Notes under the pieces: model-generated
What the model was told of the DNA's origin: nothing
Database searches by the model: none
Seen by the model: only the letters and a program-made list of their open reading frames with translations
Position numbers and translations under genes: made by a program
Shown here: one piece after another, positions 8,301-16,285 of the stretch
Layout of the letters: each line of letters begins with the position of its first letter
How positions within the stretch are numbered: position 1 is the stretch's first letter
IMG/VR virus record: IMGVR_UViG_3300009149_000265
Location: 1 to 24,434 of that record
DNA: 24,434 nt
Strand: one strand, 5' to 3'
From: a virus

Positions 8301-9284
8301 CTAAACCGTCACTACCGGCGGTGCTGTTACCGGAGGCGTTGTACCTTCCTCTGTTGTGTACTTCCTTTCTCGCTCTCCGCCGTGATAAACTTCCTTCAAA
8401 GATTCCTTCGTCATAATTTCATACGTTTCAAAAGTTACATTAACCTCAGCGGTCGTGGGCTGACCTTCTGGGGTAAACTTATTCTTAAAAACAACGTCCG
8501 CCTCTTTAATAATGACATTGTTAAATACCCACTGTGTTCCTATCCGAATAGATATTCTGTCCTGATTCCTTTCGAGAATATCCTTTACATTGCCAGCAGT
8601 GCCTTGAAAAGGTGATGGCCCTGGCGGTACCAATAAGTTCTCAATAAAAGTTCCGCTTACCTGCTGCGAGCCTTGACTTGAAGGTAGTGCCATCTGCTGT
8701 AATATCAAGCAAGGCATAACAACTTCTCGATAAGCGTCATAAACTGCATCGAACTTCAAGAGCAAATTAATCGTGATAGGCGTAGTCCCTAACCATATTC
8801 TCCTACTAGACCATCGGGTTACCAGAGATCTACCAAACATCGCAGCCAATGCCGCAACATCTCCAGAAGCCTGCGGTATAAAAGAATCCCAAGTAGATGA
8901 CACTCTAAATCGAATATCGTCTTGTAAGGGTGCCCGTACAGCCTTTCCCAGCTTTCTACTACCAACGGTAACCTGATAAGCTAAAGGTACACTAGCCCAC
9001 TGTTCCGTAGCGTAACCTAACACCTCGTAGCCTCCGGAGTATGTTAGCTGTGTACTTATAGAAGCCTTAGCAAGAAACTGCTCTGCTGCTGCAAAAGCTA
9101 CTCTTCCTATTTGAGTACTCATTCCAGGAATCTTTGCAACATACTGTGCGGTAGTATCCGCAACCCTTTGCGTTACCGACTCCAAACCTTGCTCTACCGT
9201 CGCCATTGCATCCGGAGAATACTGTCCCATCGACTTCGTTATCTTACTAACAGCATCTATATATGCCTTGTTTACCTCTGGCAT
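8301..9284 (-). CDS. Baseplate tail tube cap / initiator, gp48/gp54-like
   Basis: 327 residues. The N-terminal ~75 residues are helical and alanine-rich; the rest is beta-rich. Near the C-terminus GTQWVFNNVIIKEADVVFKN is followed by a 'PTTAEVNVTFETYEIMTKESL' segment, the final strand pair of tube-fold proteins in contractile tails. A proline/threonine tail (GTTPPVTAPPVVTV) follows and is probably disordered. In T4, gp48 and gp54 extend the hub and start tube polymerisation. The gene's place between tape measure and gp53-like gene fits, as T4 tape measure gene 29 is followed by genes 48 and 54. AGGAG precedes the ATG and overlaps the tape measure stop. Confidence 0.65.
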   Translation of the reverse strand: MPEVNKAYIDAVSKITKSMGQYSPDAMATVEQGLESVTQRVADTTAQYVAKIPGMSTQIGRVAFAAAEQFLAKASISTQLTYSGGYEVLGYATEQWASVPLAYQVTVGSRKLGKAVRAPLQDDIRFRVSSTWDSFIPQASGDVAALAAMFGRSLVTRWSSRRIWLGTTPITINLLLKFDAVYDAYREVVMPCLILQQMALPSSQGSQQVSGTFIENLLVPPGPSPFQGTAGNVKDILERNQDRISIRIGTQWVFNNVIIKEADVVFKNKFTPEGQPTTAEVNVTFETYEIMTKESLKEVYHGGERERKYTTEEGTTPPVTAPPVVTV

Positions 9285-9292
9285 CGCTTCTC

Positions 9293-10897
9293 CTAATCAT
9301 CTAACGCTAACCCTTGCCCGGCTACCCGATCTAAAATTCTATCCTTCTCTCTGTAGTACTCTGACGTCTGGGTTTTTGCTATCGCATTTTCTTTTGGTCG
9401 CAAATCCTTTAGTGTCTCCAGCATAGTAGATGTAACCTTCTGGAACTTTTCTAATAGGGGGCTAAACAACCCAACACTTGTAGACTCTGTTGCCCGTATT
9501 GGAACGGTCTCCAATGTCTTTCTTCCAAAAGAATCTGTCGGTCCTACGCTCTCTGGCAAACCGATCGCTGCCTCATCTTGTATCCGGGTAACCCCCGCCA
9601 ACCGTGCTTGGCTTTTAACTCCCAAACCTTCCTTACGAGTGTACTTTGGTAGCCAAGGTAACTTCTCTCCTAAGGCTCTACCCCACTCAGAGCCTTGCAG
9701 TACTCCCATCTTACCTGCCCAACCTAAAAATCCAGATCCCATGCCCCCCGCCGCCTGTGCCACCACATCGGGAGTCAAAGTCTCAACGCCGCCCCGCTTA
9801 TCCCACTGCCACTTCGAAAAAGCCGCAATCGCTGCCGCGCCTAAAGTAACACCTAATCCTGACAGAATACCCGGAAGCATTCCAGTAACAAAAACATTAG
9901 TGCTACCCTCTTTACCTTTACCTGAAACTTTAGCAATCTTTCTTAAAAGTACCACAACCTCTTGTGTCCATCCTGCCTTATATGCAGGTTTACCAAAGAA
10001 GTAAGAAAGCGGTAAAGACATCGTAATAATCTGTTTCTTACTAGGCTCTGCTGCGCGACCTGCCCCAAACCCCCCTAAAGTGCCCCCAACTCTGGGAGCA
10101 GTTCCTCGAGTGTTCCCGCCAAAAATGCTTCGAAATGCAGGCATATCTCCTAACGCCCCGCGAGGATAGAAACCCTGCAATCCCCTTCCCCTCATCCGTT
10201 CGCCCTGAGTATCTCCTAACCATCTTTCGGGTAACCGTTGAGCTGCAGGTCCCAAACCCTTTAGAAACTTCCCTCGCCTTCGCGCCAATAGCCCTCTACC
10301 TATTCCACCTACAATACCCATAGCGGACTTACCCAGGGTACCAAGAACTCCCGCAAAAGGACCAAGAAGTGCCGTAGCTGCACCGCCTGCTAAATCCTTA
10401 GCTAATCCAGTAGCAGGTGCAAGTGCCTTTCCGAGTGCTCCTCTCTTCCTCCTTCCCATTCCAGCCACTTCTCTTCTCATACCCTTAGAAGTTTCCGAAA
10501 TATCTTTTACCGTAAAACCAGACTGCACTTCAACTTCGCTGAGTTTCTTGTCGAAAGCGACGGACTCCACCCGTCTATCTGCCAGACCGCTTGCAATCTC
10601 CGAAACTATCTGTATAGAACTAAGTAGCTCCTCTATCTCTTTCGAGCTTACCGGCCGATGCGTACGCCCTTGAAGACCTCCTAACGTACTTACTACATCC
10701 TCGGTCATAGCAAGAGCTTCGTTAATTTGATTACTCAATCCAGAAGTCTTTGGATACTCTTTAGCAAGCGACTTAAAAAAGGTACGAAATTGTATACTAC
10801 GAACTTCTATAGCTTTCAGCATATCCAGCTGCCGCCAAGTTATCCCCGCTAAGCCTTCTCTCTCATAACTCTTTTGTAGTCTTGCCTTCTTAACCAT
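9293..10897 (-). CDS. Tail tape measure protein
   Basis: 534 residues. The N-terminal ~150 residues are charged and helical, followed by a glycine/alanine-rich hydrophobic stretch (GKALAPATGLAKDLAGGAAT; then GPFAGVLGTLG and AMGIVGGIGRGLL), a basic glycine-rich linker, and a second hydrophobic segment near residues 345-365 (TGMLPGILSGLGVTLGAAAI). Hydrophobic segments flanked by helices are typical of tape measures, which fill the tube, set its length and may cross the host membrane. The protein is short for the family: at roughly 1.5 angstrom per residue it predicts a tail near 80 nm. It follows the presumed assembly chaperone genes and precedes the tube cap gene. The start lies in an 8-base overlap, with AAGGA upstream. 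Confidence 0.75.
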   Translation of the reverse strand: MVKKARLQKSYEREGLAGITWRQLDMLKAIEVRSIQFRTFFKSLAKEYPKTSGLSNQINEALAMTEDVVSTLGGLQGRTHRPVSSKEIEELLSSIQIVSEIASGLADRRVESVAFDKKLSEVEVQSGFTVKDISETSKGMRREVAGMGRRKRGALGKALAPATGLAKDLAGGAATALLGPFAGVLGTLGKSAMGIVGGIGRGLLARRRGKFLKGLGPAAQRLPERWLGDTQGERMRGRGLQGFYPRGALGDMPAFRSIFGGNTRGTAPRVGGTLGGFGAGRAAEPSKKQIITMSLPLSYFFGKPAYKAGWTQEVVVLLRKIAKVSGKGKEGSTNVFVTGMLPGILSGLGVTLGAAAIAAFSKWQWDKRGGVETLTPDVVAQAAGGMGSGFLGWAGKMGVLQGSEWGRALGEKLPWLPKYTRKEGLGVKSQARLAGVTRIQDEAAIGLPESVGPTDSFGRKTLETVPIRATESTSVGLFSPLLEKFQKVTSTMLETLKDLRPKENAIAKTQTSEYYREKDRILDRVAGQGLALDD

Positions 10898-11054
10898 CTA
10901 TTTCCTTTTTACCTGTCATCGCTTCCCGTCTCACTTTATTCTCTTTCTTTATCTGCTCAACCACTCTTCCATGTAGCCACTCCAACTCTTTTGTATCTGT
11001 TCCTTCTATATCCGACAACGACATGTGCAAGTGCCACATCAAATCAAACTGCAT
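10890..11054 (-). CDS. Small protein overlapping gp26-like gene; possible assembly chaperone part
   Basis: A 54-residue product from ATG 11054 (MQFDLMWHLHMSLSDIEGTD...), charged and helical, ending in a lysine-rich stretch before KKEIDG. It overlaps the end of the gp26-like gene by 11 bases in the +1 frame. No well-spaced ribosome binding site precedes ATG 11054: GGAG directly abuts it. A second ATG at 11039 lies five bases after the upstream stop. The frame stays open upstream to 11117, inside the gp26-like gene, so it could also be made as a frameshift extension. Its place just before the tape measure gene is where tailed phages encode tail assembly chaperones. The start is uncertain. Confidence 0.5.
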   Translation of the reverse strand: MQFDLMWHLHMSLSDIEGTDTKELEWLHGRVVEQIKKENKVRREAMTGKKEIDG

Positions 11055-11117
11055 CTCCAGCAAGTCTGCTAAGGGCCTCACCAAACGGAAGAAGAAACTC
11101 AAGCCGAAAGGGGAGCA
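11044..11117 (-). other. Overlap window for a possible +1 translational frameshift
   Basis: From 11117 down to 11044 both the gp26-like frame and the +1 frame of the small downstream gene are free of stops. In the gp26-like frame this region reads ATG CTC CCC TTT CGG near its start; CCC-T is a run on which a +1 slip could re-pair. A slip here would give a fused protein of about 290 residues. Known tail chaperone pairs use -1, -2 or +1 shifts. This is inference from frame layout only; reinitiation at 11054 or 11039 is the simpler reading. Confidence 0.25.
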
Positions 11118-11766
11118 TCACTCTCCCATGTTCCCCACACTGAGGACAAGTATACTCTACCTCCATAATAGGTCCGTGAAAATACTTCTCATGAAAAGCT
11201 CTTATCAATGCGATATCCTTTACAGAAAGGTCCTCTAACATTTCCATCTTATGCCACACGGTATCTTCGCCGGCTAAAGACGTAGCTAATCGGTACAAGT
11301 AAACATTTTTACCGGACTTTTCATAATCCTCTATCTTTAGCTGATCTGCTACTCGAAGTAAATTGATACCCAGCTCTTTACCAGAAGACAACTTTACCAT
11401 CCAAGGCTCTACAAAGTTATCTGGAAGTTCTGTAACCTCCAACTTAGCCAAATCTACATCTATAGTTACCGGTTTGAAACACGCACTACAAACAATTTCA
11501 ACTGGAGACTTACTTCCATAGGAGTTGATTACCTCCCACACCATTAGAAATAACCGATCGCCTATTGTTAACTTCTCTGGATCAATACCTTGTAGGACGT
11601 TCTTTAGCACCAGCAGGAACTTCTTCTCAAAGTTATCGTATGACAGCTCTGCTATCAGCTTCTCATCTCTTCCTTTAAAAGTTCGAATGGCAATTTTCGA
11701 GGGATCTACGTCCTTGTAAACCTTACAGTTGGACGGTAGTTTAATTGGTAAGTAATTAGACTCCAC
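11044..11766 (-). CDS. T4 gp26-like baseplate hub / tail assembly protein with four-cysteine motif
   Basis: 240 residues. The N-terminus contains IKLPSNCKVY, then 'FKGRDEKLIAEL' and 'IGDRLFLMVWEVINSYG', followed by CSAC (93-96) and a second pair CPQC (207-210), a likely zinc ribbon. This arrangement (L-P-S opening, D-E helix, G-D-R helix, S-Y-G, C-x-x-C) matches T4 gp26-type baseplate proteins (Pfam T4_baseplate) as I remember them. The start is GTG at 11766 with AAGGAGG six bases upstream. It follows the tube genes and precedes the tape measure, so a role in hub or tape measure assembly is likely. Confidence 0.65.
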   Translation of the reverse strand: MESNYLPIKLPSNCKVYKDVDPSKIAIRTFKGRDEKLIAELSYDNFEKKFLLVLKNVLQGIDPEKLTIGDRLFLMVWEVINSYGSKSPVEIVCSACFKPVTIDVDLAKLEVTELPDNFVEPWMVKLSSGKELGINLLRVADQLKIEDYEKSGKNVYLYRLATSLAGEDTVWHKMEMLEDLSVKDIALIRAFHEKYFHGPIMEVEYTCPQCGEHGRVMLPFRLEFLLPFGEALSRLAGDAV

Positions 11767-11811
11767 TATGTACCTCCTTGCTTTTTGATGAAGTACTTAT
11801 TTTGTTACAAC

Positions 11812-12315
11812 TCAATATTTGTATATCCTATCCACATTGAACTCTATCGGCAACCTTGTTATGTCCTCCCCAACATAGTTAAGATCGTAATTTGGAACTG
11901 TTTTTGGAAATACTCCCATGAGCTTAAATCTTTCGGTAGCTTTCCCTGCGGTGTTGTAAATGTAAATATAAGCGGTACGCGCATACGCAAACTTTACATT
12001 AAAGTAACCTCGATCCGTTGTGATTAACGACTTCCAGTAATAAAAGTATGCTGACACTAAATCCGGACTGGGCTTTAAAAATGTCGCTGTCATGTTTGGA
12101 ATCTCCATCATGCCTGCATACTTTGCGCGATAAGCCCCATATCTCTTCTGCGAAAGTTCAGCAATACCATAGTCACCAAACTTTACATCTTGACAATACT
12201 TTGATATTGCTATACCATCGTAGAGGCCGATCGTGGGAAAGATTGCCTCCCACATATAGTTTCGTTGTAGTTCCCACGATCGCCTAAAATCATCGACAAC
12301 GCTTCCGAGAATCAT
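11812..12315 (-). CDS. Second tail tube-fold protein
   Basis: About 167 residues from ATG 12315 (MILGSVVDDFRRSWELQRNYMWEAIFPT). The 'Y-M-W-E-A-I-F-P-T' start parallels 'Y-L-W-E-V-I-I-P-T' in the preceding gene product, and 'KLMGVFPKTVP' parallels 'KMIGCFPQEVG', so the two are paralogues of the gp19-like tube fold. Longer starts (TTG 12345, ATG 12339) exist within the upstream gene but lack a ribosome binding site; ATG 12315 lies one base after the upstream TAG, with GGAAG nine bases before it. It could be a minor tube subunit, tube initiator or head-side adaptor. Identity as tube-fold is fairly sure; exact role is not. Confidence 0.65.
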   Translation of the reverse strand: MILGSVVDDFRRSWELQRNYMWEAIFPTIGLYDGIAISKYCQDVKFGDYGIAELSQKRYGAYRAKYAGMMEIPNMTATFLKPSPDLVSAYFYYWKSLITTDRGYFNVKFAYARTAYIYIYNTAGKATERFKLMGVFPKTVPNYDLNYVGEDITRLPIEFNVDRIYKY

Positions 12316-12316
12316 A

Positions 12317-12829
12317 CTATCTATCTTCCCATCGGTCATAAGCAAAAGTTACCGGGTATAGTATCGACGCTTCATCGTCATAAGAAAGGGTTACCTCACC
12401 CACCTCTTGTGGAAAGCAACCGATCATTTTTATACTTTGGTAAACCTCACCTGTCGTCTTAAGTAGATTTAGATAAATATCGGACTTAATTGCAGTGTCT
12501 CCGTCGCCGACATTATCGTAATCATGTACAATTTTTTGCAACCAACCATTGATTGCTTCAAAAATTTTCTTATCCTCTCCCTCAATAAAGGTGCATTCCC
12601 ACGTATGAGTATACGTCAGCTTCCCATGAAACTGCAACCCACCAGATTGCTTAAAAGGAACGTGAATAACTCCTACACTCTTACCAGGTTTAGAAGAAGA
12701 TTGCGCCCTTAACATTATCGAATTTGCATCGCCTCCCGCAGGTACTGTAGGTATGATCACTTCCCATAAATAAGCTCTTGCCGGGTTGGTAAGATTAGCC
12801 TTTAAAGAGTCTACTGACATTTCAACCAT
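12317..12829 (-). CDS. Tail tube protein, gp19-like
   Basis: 170 residues, close to the usual tube subunit length. It has an N-terminal helix (MSVDSLKANL), then ARAYLWEVIIPTVP, a beta hairpin region with HVPFKQSGGLQFHGKLTYTH and WECTFIEGEDKKIFEAINGW, and a C-terminal strand pair (IKMIGCFPQEVGEVTLSYDD). Strand order and the helix between them fit the Hcp/gp19 tube fold. GGAGGTG lies seven bases before the ATG. It directly follows the sheath gene, the standard sheath-tube order, so it is most likely the major tube subunit. Confidence 0.8.
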   Translation of the reverse strand: MVEMSVDSLKANLTNPARAYLWEVIIPTVPAGGDANSIMLRAQSSSKPGKSVGVIHVPFKQSGGLQFHGKLTYTHTWECTFIEGEDKKIFEAINGWLQKIVHDYDNVGDGDTAIKSDIYLNLLKTTGEVYQSIKMIGCFPQEVGEVTLSYDDEASILYPVTFAYDRWEDR

Positions 12830-12868
12830 TGTTACACCTCCATGTTATTTACATCTATAGCCGGTTAC

Positions 12869-14467
12869 TTAGAACGAAAATCCTTTTGCTATTAACTCTT
12901 CAAAGCTCGCTCCTGAGCTAGTGATTATCGCCTGTAGCTGTATATACTCTGCAGCCCGACTTGGCTTTATATACACATCCACATGTAGCTCATTTGAATC
13001 AATTACCGCAGGAGTGTTATTCGACGTATCGCAAACTACCCGATACCCTCTGTCTCCTGACTCGATTTGAAAAGCCCCTTTCGCACTAAGCGTATCCAAA
13101 TACTCTTCAATCAACGCAGTTATTCTAAATCGAGTTATCTGATTGTTCGGCTCAAACGCAAAATAGTACAGCTCGACCGATATCGATTTCTCTAAGACGA
13201 TTAACAATCTTCTAACATTAACTCGATCTAGAGCAGACGCCTTTGTTTGCTCTGTCTTTTGACCCCAGATAACATTACCCTGACCTTTAAAAGATTGCAA
13301 TGGATTAATTCCAGCTGCATACAACGTGTCTCTTTCTCCTTGCGTAAACACTGTAGTTATTCCAAGCACGTTTAGTAACCCTCGATTAAATCCAGCAGGT
13401 GCGTACCAAGGATCCGCGACATAATCATTGTAAGCCAGCTGCCCTCCAACATAACCAGAAGGAGGAACAGTAGCTACGATATCATTGAACTGATCGTATA
13501 CTTTTACCCAAGGTGCATACAACGCACAATAACTAGAATTATAATTCTGCGTGGTAGTCCTCCAAGTTACCATACTAATTACCGAAGATATCTGAGTATA
13601 CGGCATATCAAAAATTGCCAAGCAATCCTTTCTTGCCTCTGCTATTGTCTTCATAGCCCCTTGTACTCCAGTAGATGCGTAGCCACCATTGATTAGTATC
13701 CGAACATCATAGTCATCTGGATTCGTAAAGTTGTTCGTCCAACCCGTCGATACCTCTGCGTAGGGATCCGTTAAAGCACTTCCGTTAGAACCTAATGCTA
13801 AATCCAAAGTAGTAACCTGTTCCTTCGGCATTACCGTGTCTGCCACACTTGTGTTGTCTGCCACAGCAATATAAGCACTGTAGCCATTGATTCTTTCTTC
13901 AAGATTCATCTGCTTACCATAACCATCTATCTTCGTCTTTCTAGATACCTCCCAATCTTCAACGATACTCTCAACACCATCTGCATCAGTTTGGTACACC
14001 TCAATATGAAATGTGTACTCGTCGGCATCCGAATTGGTAACCCGAACACCTAAAAGATTATTCCATGTTCCCGGATCCTTCCCAAAGACTTCAAAGCAAA
14101 TATCCTCTCCGGAAACATCCTGATACGTCTTTGCTGACGCTCCTGCATCGATGGCTGCGTTAGCGTCGACTGCTGCGCTCTGCATTATCTTAACTCCACC
14201 ATACTTCGCACCATTATGAACTCGAAGAGCGTAAAGCTTATTACCATTCTCAAGATACGCCAAGGCACTATAATGAAAATACTGACCAACTGTTGGTTGC
14301 CCATACTCATCCACAAACTGCTTTGGCGTAGTAATTAACATTACGTTATCCACATCCCCTTTAGCAGACCAACCAACAAGTGCCGCGGTTGTAGTTGCTA
14401 AATTTGGAATAAGATTTGATAAATCCTTTTCTTTGACATAAACCCCAGGACTGACGAAAAAGCCCAT
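12869..14467 (-). CDS. Tail sheath protein
   Basis: 532 residues. The start MGFFVSPGVYVKEKDLSNL is the classic sheath N-terminus (S-P-G-V-Y-x-x-E), which swaps between subunits to form the mesh. 'TTTAALVGWSAKGDVDN' and 'PKQFVDEYGQP' follow. The C-terminal domain shows GINPLQSFKGQGNVIWGQKT, ALDRVNVRRLLIVLEKSI and 'FEPNNQITR', the most conserved block of contractile sheaths, then a 'VDVYIKPSRAAEYIQL' strand. The middle (~95-270) is a variable surface insertion. AAGGAGGT precedes the ATG. Tube protein follows and probable neck genes precede. Confidence is very high. Confidence 0.96.
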   Translation of the reverse strand: MGFFVSPGVYVKEKDLSNLIPNLATTTAALVGWSAKGDVDNVMLITTPKQFVDEYGQPTVGQYFHYSALAYLENGNKLYALRVHNGAKYGGVKIMQSAAVDANAAIDAGASAKTYQDVSGEDICFEVFGKDPGTWNNLLGVRVTNSDADEYTFHIEVYQTDADGVESIVEDWEVSRKTKIDGYGKQMNLEERINGYSAYIAVADNTSVADTVMPKEQVTTLDLALGSNGSALTDPYAEVSTGWTNNFTNPDDYDVRILINGGYASTGVQGAMKTIAEARKDCLAIFDMPYTQISSVISMVTWRTTTQNYNSSYCALYAPWVKVYDQFNDIVATVPPSGYVGGQLAYNDYVADPWYAPAGFNRGLLNVLGITTVFTQGERDTLYAAGINPLQSFKGQGNVIWGQKTEQTKASALDRVNVRRLLIVLEKSISVELYYFAFEPNNQITRFRITALIEEYLDTLSAKGAFQIESGDRGYRVVCDTSNNTPAVIDSNELHVDVYIKPSRAAEYIQLQAIITSSGASFEELIAKGFSF

Positions 14468-14482
14468 ATTATACCTCCTTGT

Positions 14483-14911
14483 TTACCCTCTGTACTTTTT
14501 AATTTCATCTTTTACATCCACTGTTACAATAAACTGTTCCCTATATGGTTTTCCATCGTAGCCAATGTAATCTCGATATGATGATACTTTATTATAGTCC
14601 AGCACTTCGATGCCCCATGCACCGAGGGCTCTTATAAGTTCTGGATCTGTAGTTCTCTTTATAAACTGCCTTTGCGTAACTTCCTTCTTCGTTCTTCCAG
14701 TTAACTCGGGGTCTATATGGGCTATCCTTACCTTTCCCCACAAGCTAAGACGCCGTAACCACCCCTCAAAGGTAACGTCGAAGACGCAAGGTCGAACATC
14801 CGGATGTGCCATTTCTTGGCGCATTCTTGACATTTCTGCTTTTGACATTGCCTCGTCTAATCGATTACCTGTTACTAAGTCAAACATTCTTTCAACTACT
14901 TTATCGTACAT
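14483..14911 (-). CDS. Hypothetical neck/tail-completion-region protein, 142 aa
   Basis: Starts MYDKVVERMFDLVTGNRLDE, a helix, followed by a mixed alpha/beta region (FDVTFEGWLRRLSLWGKVRI, ELIRALGAWGIEVLDY) and a basic C-terminus (DVKDEIKKYRG). The open frame allows an ATG eight codons earlier at 14935, but that start lacks a ribosome binding site while GAGGTGA sits three bases before ATG 14911. I do not recognise the family. Position directly before the sheath gene and after a probable tail terminator suggests a head-tail joining or tail-completion role. Confidence 0.6.
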   Translation of the reverse strand: MYDKVVERMFDLVTGNRLDEAMSKAEMSRMRQEMAHPDVRPCVFDVTFEGWLRRLSLWGKVRIAHIDPELTGRTKKEVTQRQFIKRTTDPELIRALGAWGIEVLDYNKVSSYRDYIGYDGKPYREQFIVTVDVKDEIKKYRG

Positions 14912-14913
14912 AG

Positions 14914-14920
14914 TCACCTC
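14914..14920 (-). promoter_or_regulatory. Ribosome binding site that fixes start 14911
   Basis: GAGGTGA overlaps the TGA of the preceding gene (14919-14921) and lies three bases before ATG 14911. The 13-base junction TGAGGTGACTATG recurs exactly at 16778-16790 at another start, supporting the inner ATG over the upstream one. Confidence 0.75.
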
Positions 14921-15602
14921 ATGCGGTAAAATCATATTCTACTTCAAATAATAATACGTCCTCATCGCCCTCTTCGTTATATATCTTCAAGACAACTTTA
15001 TGTATAGTCTTCTGCGCGTCTTCCTGAAATACCCAACCGTCCACTTTTAGCACCAACTTCCAACAAAAATACAAACCTTCGTTAAACATCGTCTCTACTG
15101 ACGATTCGTTAGCCGCTGCGCCAAAGTGTAGATCCATCTGTAACGGGTACACATCATCCAAAGATAAGTTCAAATTTGGATTTCTCTGCTGCCAAAATAA
15201 ATACCTCTCCATTACCAGATTAAGCTTATTCTGATCTTTACTCCAAAACCAAATATTGTAACTAAGATCCACGGGCATTGCATACATGGTAACCACATTA
15301 GTTTTTAAATCGGAATCGTCGTACGCAACCATTATACCTCTCCGAGCTACCGGAGTTCTCATTCTTGCCAAATCTGGATCTGTTCTTGTTCTCCAATAGT
15401 TGATGTAGTCAACCGTCGTCTCGCCTCTACGTTCTGCTATCTGTCGCATAGCTACTTCTTTAGGATAAAAAACCATGTCAGTAGACTTGGTTGTAAGTTC
15501 CATTAAATCGGAAAACTTAGTCCAAATCAAATCTCTTACAGCTAAATCTAAAACTGTAATGAAACTGTTTGCTCCTGGAATTACATCAGGATACGTTGTC
15601 AT
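14919..15602 (-). CDS. Putative tail terminator / tail-completion protein
   Basis: 227 residues. Features are an N-terminal hydrophobic-helical stretch (FITVLDLAVRDLIWTKFSDL), a tryptophan/tyrosine-rich core (YNIWFWSKDQNKLNLVMERY, 'LFWQQRNPNLNLSL'), and a long C-terminal beta region. 'M-P-V-D-L-S-Y-x-(I/V)-x-(F)-W' followed by a helix and 'R-N-P' resembles proteins annotated as neck or gp15-like tail completion in T4-type and Bacillus phages; this is from memory. AGAGGTC precedes the ATG, which lies in a 17-base overlap with the upstream gene. It is two genes before the sheath, a usual terminator position. The exact role is inferred. Confidence 0.55.
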   Translation of the reverse strand: MTTYPDVIPGANSFITVLDLAVRDLIWTKFSDLMELTTKSTDMVFYPKEVAMRQIAERRGETTVDYINYWRTRTDPDLARMRTPVARRGIMVAYDDSDLKTNVVTMYAMPVDLSYNIWFWSKDQNKLNLVMERYLFWQQRNPNLNLSLDDVYPLQMDLHFGAAANESSVETMFNEGLYFCWKLVLKVDGWVFQEDAQKTIHKVVLKIYNEEGDEDVLLFEVEYDFTA

Positions 15603-15861
15603 TGCGACCTCTGTATTGGCGTTCCGCCTTTTTTAATACCATAGCGTCGAACAATAGTGTTCTAAACGCTTGCCATATTCGTAACTCAATTACCGCAGGT
15701 AAACCTACAAAATGTAGCTTCATGTATATGTCAAAGTATCTTTCTGGTTCTACAAGCGCTCGATCGCAACGTGTAACGTATTCTCGATAAATCTTTCGAC
15801 CAAGTAGTCGAGTCAATGCTACTTCATAGGTAGCCGCTATATGTTCACTTTGCTTTTGCAT
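15586..15861 (-). CDS. Hypothetical helical protein, 91 aa
   Basis: Predicted to be mostly helical: MQKQSEHIAATYEVALTRLL, then 'EPERYFDIYMKLHFVGLPAVIEL' and 'AFRTLLFDAMVLKKAERQYR'. Basic overall, with one cysteine and no membrane segment. It overlaps both neighbours by 17 bases; AGGAAG precedes the ATG from within the upstream gene. I do not recognise it. Its place between a lysine-rich protein and the probable tail terminator suggests a neck or head-tail assembly factor. Confidence 0.55.
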   Translation of the reverse strand: MQKQSEHIAATYEVALTRLLGRKIYREYVTRCDRALVEPERYFDIYMKLHFVGLPAVIELRIWQAFRTLLFDAMVLKKAERQYRGRNDNVS

Positions 15862-16282
15862 TCTTATCTTCCTGTAACTGTTTCTTTTCAGTCTGCTTCT
15901 TTCGAACCTCTGTTAAGTTCTTCTTCCCTTTCTCTCTAATCTTAACCATATCCGCTGGCCTCCTCTCAATACAAACTCTACTTTTCCTTTTCTGTAATAG
16001 CTCATCTACATTCTCAGATTCGATAAGCTCCTTGAATACCTCCTGACGAAAATTTTGACCCTTTCTAAAATCTTCCCAAAAATGTTTTCGTGCCGATCTT
16101 CCGTACTCCTTCTTCTTTAGCAAGTCATCGACTATCGACATTACCACATACAACGATTGTAGTAGCTCCTTTACCTGCGCTTCCTTACTGTTAACCTGTT
16201 CCTTCTGTTTTACTTTCTTCTGGCATCTTTCCCACACGAAAGCCTTAACCCTGTTTTTAGCTACCTCTATTAGCTTCTTCAT
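15845..16282 (-). CDS. Lysine/glutamate-rich hypothetical protein, 145 aa
   Basis: Strongly basic and helical throughout, with many lysine runs (CQKKVKQKEQ, KRKSRVC, KKQTEKKQLQ) and a more hydrophobic helix in the middle ('LLQSLYVVMSIVDDLLKKK'). Starts MKKLIEVAKNRVK, so it also carries an L-I-E leader like the genes further upstream. No clear ribosome binding site precedes ATG 16282; the upstream stop (16286-16288) is three bases away, so translation is probably coupled. Could bind DNA or act as a scaffold or chaperone; no family recognised. Confidence 0.55.
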   Translation of the reverse strand: MKKLIEVAKNRVKAFVWERCQKKVKQKEQVNSKEAQVKELLQSLYVVMSIVDDLLKKKEYGRSARKHFWEDFRKGQNFRQEVFKELIESENVDELLQKRKSRVCIERRPADMVKIREKGKKNLTEVRKKQTEKKQLQEDKNAKAK

Positions 16283-16285
16283 AGT

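Noticed and set aside
12830-12868. Promoter or terminator between sheath and tube genes
   Set aside because: The 39-base spacer has no stable hairpin with a T-run and no clear T4 late-type TATAAATA element.
14483-14935. Longer forms of several genes (starts 14935, 16786, 20785, 12345, 11102, 371, 3842)
   Set aside because: The upstream starts lack or overlap the ribosome binding site, or use TTG/GTG inside the previous gene; inner ATGs have better-spaced sites or tight coupling.
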